From an uncultured Clostridia bacterium (GTDB lineage: Bacteria > Bacillota > Clostridia > UBA1381 > UBA9506), in NCBI GenBank assembly GCA_934438075.1, contig CAKSBF010000009.1, positions 38,237 through 102,236 on the forward strand: DNA of 64,000 nt. Reading direction: 5' to 3'. The position numbers and the translations under genes are program-made. This document shows positions 60,479 to 64,000 of this stretch, one piece after another. Every line of letters starts with the position of its first letter. Position 1 is the first letter of the stretch. The notes beneath the pieces are model-generated. The model had not been told where the DNA came from and searched no databases. It was given only the letters and a program-made list of their open reading frames with translations.

Positions 60479-60558
60479 AAAGACAATAAAATAAATAAAT
60501 GCAATAAATTATTTGGAAAATGTACAACCGGTTGACAAAAATTTAAAGGGGGATAAAA

Positions 60559-61377
60559 ATGAAAAGAAAATGGGTATTGGTAAGCGCTATAGGTGTTTTG
60601 CTGGCGGTAGTACTTTCTGCTGTACGTGTGTGGCAACCGTCCGAGCAATCTGCAGAGGCGAAACAAGAAAGGTTATCGCTGCAATCGACAGATGATCTTA
60701 CATTGTTGCAAGGGGACGCGAGAGAAGATAACCCGGAGCAGCTGTATTCCTATTATCAATGGTGGGTTGAAACCTATCGCCCGTCTGAGGAACAAAAAAC
60801 AAAAATATATACAATGCTGCAAAACGGTGCAGATGAGAAAAATTTAATATCTGTTTGTATCTTTTGGGAGGATACCAATGACTCTTTTGATCTTGTACAG
60901 CGTATATGGGAGCAGAGGCCGGAAGAGAGCATGATGACAGAACTTTCGGACCCGTATGTTTGGATTGAGGGGGCTTATGATCACATGACTGTAAGGGGAA
61001 CAGAGACTTTGACAACAGAAGAGATAAAACAATACCAATCAGAAGGAATTTCTCTGTCTGACATTTTTGTTGCCAACAGGTTGAGCAGAAATACAGATTT
61101 TCATATCAAAGATGTTTTATCGGAGAGACTGGACGGCAACTCATGGTACGAGATTATTATCGGTGACGGTGCGGCATCGGAATATGCAATGCAAAACCTT
61201 GCGGCAGAAATTGATGGAAATGAAATTTTAGACAGCATCATTATATCGCGGAAAACAGGAGTAAAAGCAGAAACAATTTTGTTCGCGGCAGACGGAGACA
61301 GAGGGGTTTTGGAAAGCTTTCGGGAACAATATAAGCAGGAGAAACGAAATATGGAAGCGGAGGCGATGGAGGAATGA
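60559..61377 (+). CDS. Exported or membrane-anchored protein of unknown function
   Basis: A 272-residue protein with an N-terminal hydrophobic segment (about 4-22) preceded by Lys-Arg-Lys, so a signal peptide or anchor, and an acidic, mostly helical rest (YSYYQWWVETYRPSEEQ and similar). No known domain was recognised. An AAAGGGGG site precedes the ATG. Its stop codon overlaps the start of the giant RHS-repeat gene (ATGA), so the two are translated together. It may be a chaperone, an adaptor or an immunity-like partner of the RHS protein; this is a guess from position. Confidence 0.75.
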   Translation: MKRKWVLVSAIGVLLAVVLSAVRVWQPSEQSAEAKQERLSLQSTDDLTLLQGDAREDNPEQLYSYYQWWVETYRPSEEQKTKIYTMLQNGADEKNLISVCIFWEDTNDSFDLVQRIWEQRPEESMMTELSDPYVWIEGAYDHMTVRGTETLTTEEIKQYQSEGISLSDIFVANRLSRNTDFHIKDVLSERLDGNSWYEIIIGDGAASEYAMQNLAAEIDGNEILDSIIISRKTGVKAETILFAADGDRGVLESFREQYKQEKRNMEAEAMEE

Positions 61378-64000
61378 AAAAATATTTTATTATTCCGTTT
61401 ATTACGATCATTATATTATTTGGGGCGCTGTCCGTTTGTTTTGCCTCAACCTATGGCTCTGCTACAGCGGAAGTGTATAGCAGTGAGCTGCAGTTAATGT
61501 ATCAAAGGGATTTGCTGCCCCCTTTTCAAAAGGACAAAACTAAAGCACAGGTGGAAATGACAACCCTTGATGCAAATGTATCAGAGACAGATTTACATTT
61601 GCCGGGGAAAAATGGACTTGATGTGACGGTGGAACGTAAATACAGCAGCGGACTTACTGATGAGCGGATAGGAGTAAATTTCAGAAAAGGGTCACCGGAT
61701 CTTACTGTACCGGCATATCAGTACAGTAACGGAACGAATACGATATGGCTGGTGTTTGCCTCAGAAAAAGAAATGCTTGAAAATGCTTTTAGCACGGCGC
61801 GAATAAACTGGGATTCCTATAGAGAATACAGAGAATCATTTATTATACCGCACAGCGGAGGTCAAAAATTAAGGGCCGCACGTTACACCAGTGTTTGTTA
61901 TGACAGCGGCGATGAATACCAACGGGTAAAGGGAGAATGTCAATGGGTATGGTATAACGAAGATACTCGTTATACCACGTATTATTGGCGTGCGGATATA
62001 GAGGAACTGCCCGGTAATCAAATCGGTTATAGTTGGCGGTATAACATTCCTACTGCTTCGCAAGTGATTATTGACTTGTATAATGAAGACCCGAGGCGCT
62101 ATCTGGATACATATGTGGAGTTTTATGACGGAAGCAATCGAGAATCGTGGACATGCGACATAACGATGACAAGAGACACAAGAACGATCACAAATTTTCA
62201 GGCAAAGCCCTCAGGAACACAGCAATATACATTAAAACTTGCATCGGAAGACCCATTTGCCATTGAGCATAATTTGAGCGATGCGGTGATTTTTGAAAGT
62301 GAAGATGGGCGAAAATATTATTTTGAAGGCTTTGGGCAGGGTATTAAGGTTAGGGCGCCATATGCTGTTGTAGATCGCTTTGGCAATGCCATATGGTACA
62401 ATCAGCAAGAAGATGGGAGCATGGAAATAACAGATACATATGGCCGGAAAATTTATCTTCATAAGGAAGGCGTTAAGGTAAAGTACGGCGAGCAGGAGCA
62501 GTGGGTTACAAAATATTCCTGGGAAAAGGAAGCCGATCCGGACGAATCTTGTTTGGAAACGACAATGCCTTATCACTTTAAGGTAAAAAAGATAGATTTA
62601 AACGATACTCAGGAGACCGGAAGTATTACAGAGTATATTCTTTATAAGCACCCCGCAACACTGGACGGAGTTATGAGTATTAATTATTATGATTTAAAAA
62701 AGATTATATATCCGACCGGAGCGCAGACACATTATGAATATCAGAGCTGCCGGGCTTTGGAGCCGGTGTATTATGCGGCGCGAAATGTCCGAAAGTCAAT
62801 ATATGTTCCTAAAGTGAAAAGAACATATGATATGGTGCAGGGTGTGATAAAAAATGATACGCTTTACTCGGGCAACAGAGAATATGGAGAGACATATCAG
62901 GAAAATCAGACAAATCTAACTAAAGGTTACAGCGTGACTCAGACTATAGGCGGAGTTAGTTATAGTACAAACTATAACTATGCATATAATGTTCCGCTGA
63001 GAGAGCGTACAAATGATGGCCGAAGGGGCATAGATTACACTTATTATGATAAGACGCAAACCAGACATCATTTTTATCCATGGAAGACCGAGGAGTATTA
63101 TTTATCTGCTGAGGTGGTATCTAAAAAATGGGTTACTTATCAAAATTATGAGGGATATGATAAACTGAAATCATCGACGGTAGGGAACCGGCATGATAGC
63201 TACAGCTATGGTTCCTATCGGCAAATCTTGACAAAGACGTACGGACAAGACGCCAATACAAGTATTGTAGAAGAAAATATATTAAGCGAAGACGGCAAAA
63301 CCATTACGGGCACACAGATAAAGCAAAACGGGGAAGTAATGACGAATACGGAATATGAGTATGATACATATGGGAACGTTATCAAAATGACAGAGCACCC
63401 GACAACCAACGAAACAATTGTGACCGAGTTTTCTTATTATTACGGCAGCGATGGCAGCATGACACTGACAACAACACGGAAAAATGTATCGGACGCCGAT
63501 GATTCCTCTATAACGGATATCGTAACAGTTCAGCACTATAACCCATGGGGTTTATTGGAAAGCGAAACGGATGCAAACGGGAACGTGAGGGCTTACACAT
63601 ACGATGTGCAGGGGCGTGTTCTGACAGAGACTGCTCCTGATGGTGGAGTTACCGCTTATGTGTATGATTCTGTTCAAAATACGGCTGAGGTTACACAGCC
63701 GAATGGTCAGAAAATAAAATATAAATATGACGGCTTAGGCTGTCTGGAAACGGTTATGCTTTGTCTGGATGGTTCGTACCATACAATATTGTCTTACACT
63801 TATGATAACATTTGTCGCTTAACTTCTGTAACGGAATATCGCAGTTTGGCGGTAATGGGTGAGGAAAATCAATACACCTCAAGCTACAGTTACGATACGC
63901 AGGACAGGGTAATAAAAAAGACAGTACGTGAAAATGGCATTGTCGTGTCGGAAACACAATATACTTACGATGAATCGAGCGCGGCAGACATGAATTATAT
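61374..64000 (+). CDS. Giant YD/RHS-repeat surface protein (partial, runs off window)
   Basis: The frame opens at an ATG that overlaps the previous stop and stays open to the window end (875 codons seen). It starts with a signal peptide (MKKYFIIPFITIIILFGAL). The first part is beta-rich, and from about 63340 YD-type repeats appear: YEYDTYGNVIKM, YTYDVQGRVLTE, YKYDGLGCLETV, YTYDNICRLTSV and YSYDTQDRVIKK. RHS/YD proteins form a hollow beta-cage; many release a variable toxin from their C-terminal end, and others are wall or spore proteins. The C terminus, where a toxin would be, lies beyond the window. No RBS other than AGGAGG inside the previous gene. Confidence 0.85.
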   Translation, partial: MKKYFIIPFITIIILFGALSVCFASTYGSATAEVYSSELQLMYQRDLLPPFQKDKTKAQVEMTTLDANVSETDLHLPGKNGLDVTVERKYSSGLTDERIGVNFRKGSPDLTVPAYQYSNGTNTIWLVFASEKEMLENAFSTARINWDSYREYRESFIIPHSGGQKLRAARYTSVCYDSGDEYQRVKGECQWVWYNEDTRYTTYYWRADIEELPGNQIGYSWRYNIPTASQVIIDLYNEDPRRYLDTYVEFYDGSNRESWTCDITMTRDTRTITNFQAKPSGTQQYTLKLASEDPFAIEHNLSDAVIFESEDGRKYYFEGFGQGIKVRAPYAVVDRFGNAIWYNQQEDGSMEITDTYGRKIYLHKEGVKVKYGEQEQWVTKYSWEKEADPDESCLETTMPYHFKVKKIDLNDTQETGSITEYILYKHPATLDGVMSINYYDLKKIIYPTGAQTHYEYQSCRALEPVYYAARNVRKSIYVPKVKRTYDMVQGVIKNDTLYSGNREYGETYQENQTNLTKGYSVTQTIGGVSYSTNYNYAYNVPLRERTNDGRRGIDYTYYDKTQTRHHFYPWKTEEYYLSAEVVSKKWVTYQNYEGYDKLKSSTVGNRHDSYSYGSYRQILTKTYGQDANTSIVEENILSEDGKTITGTQIKQNGEVMTNTEYEYDTYGNVIKMTEHPTTNETIVTEFSYYYGSDGSMTLTTTRKNVSDADDSSITDIVTVQHYNPWGLLESETDANGNVRAYTYDVQGRVLTETAPDGGVTAYVYDSVQNTAEVTQPNGQKIKYKYDGLGCLETVMLCLDGSYHTILSYTYDNICRLTSVTEYRSLAVMGEENQYTSSYSYDTQDRVIKKTVRENGIVVSETQYTYDESSAADMNY

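Overview
The window looks like chromosome from an anaerobic, endospore-forming member of the Clostridia. It carries the germination protease gpr, two small CotF-type spore coat genes, Pta-AckA acetate metabolism, AGGAGG-type ribosome binding sites, a moderately AT-rich composition, and many surface proteins with SLH (S-layer homology) domains. SLH-anchored carbohydrate enzymes suggest a plant- or host-glycan degrader of gut, rumen or digester type. No rRNA, tRNA, CRISPR array or insertion sequence was seen.

Layout. 1-4.5 kb: RND efflux pair (lipoprotein adaptor and inner-membrane pump). 4.6-10.4 kb: gpr on the minus strand, then metG and pta-ackA on the plus strand. 10.4-13.9 kb: two coat genes on the minus strand and leuCDB on the plus strand. 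14.3-21.1 kb (minus): two paralogous secreted SLH proteins (one with a CAP domain) and a degenerate GHKL kinase-like membrane protein form an operon, next to a complete GHKL kinase/LytTR regulator pair. A pair of 13-bp direct repeats just upstream of the operon promoter makes it a likely target of the LytTR regulator.

21.3-51.4 kb is a carbohydrate-use island. On the minus strand are three Gfo/Idh/MocA-type oxidoreductases, a sugar isomerase/epimerase and an EamA transporter, plus a GH32 gene. On the plus strand are a cytoplasmic GH39-like enzyme, an AraC regulator, and a roughly 21-kb operon: GH20-like enzyme, beta-helix protein, secreted repeat protein, two giant secreted clan GH-A proteins (one SLH-anchored, one with a CBM9-like domain), an N-terminal-SLH surface protein, an ABC sugar importer (binding protein frameshifted, two permeases) and a NodB-type deacetylase. 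A 16-base motif, TAATTGTTAAATACAT, sits 16-17 bp upstream of the -10 box at all four promoters of this island. It is the most convincing undescribed regulatory signal here, probably the AraC operator.

51.5-58.8 kb: aldo/keto reductase and NUDIX hydrolase (minus); a diguanylate cyclase and an EAL phosphodiesterase (plus). The cyclase is preceded by an unusual long leader with a (CATA)19 microsatellite, two terminator-like hairpins and a possible Shine-Dalgarno-masking helix. Then come a small secreted protein and an ECF sigma/anti-sigma pair (minus). 59.2-64 kb: XRE regulator and membrane-anchored ImmA/IrrE protease, then a second operon of a lipid- or membrane-anchored unknown protein and a giant YD/RHS-repeat protein running off the window end. 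The two operons have very similar promoters.

Start codons were moved inward from the longest open frame wherever a ribosome binding site clearly pointed to a later start. Functional calls rest on motifs read by eye; no database search was possible.
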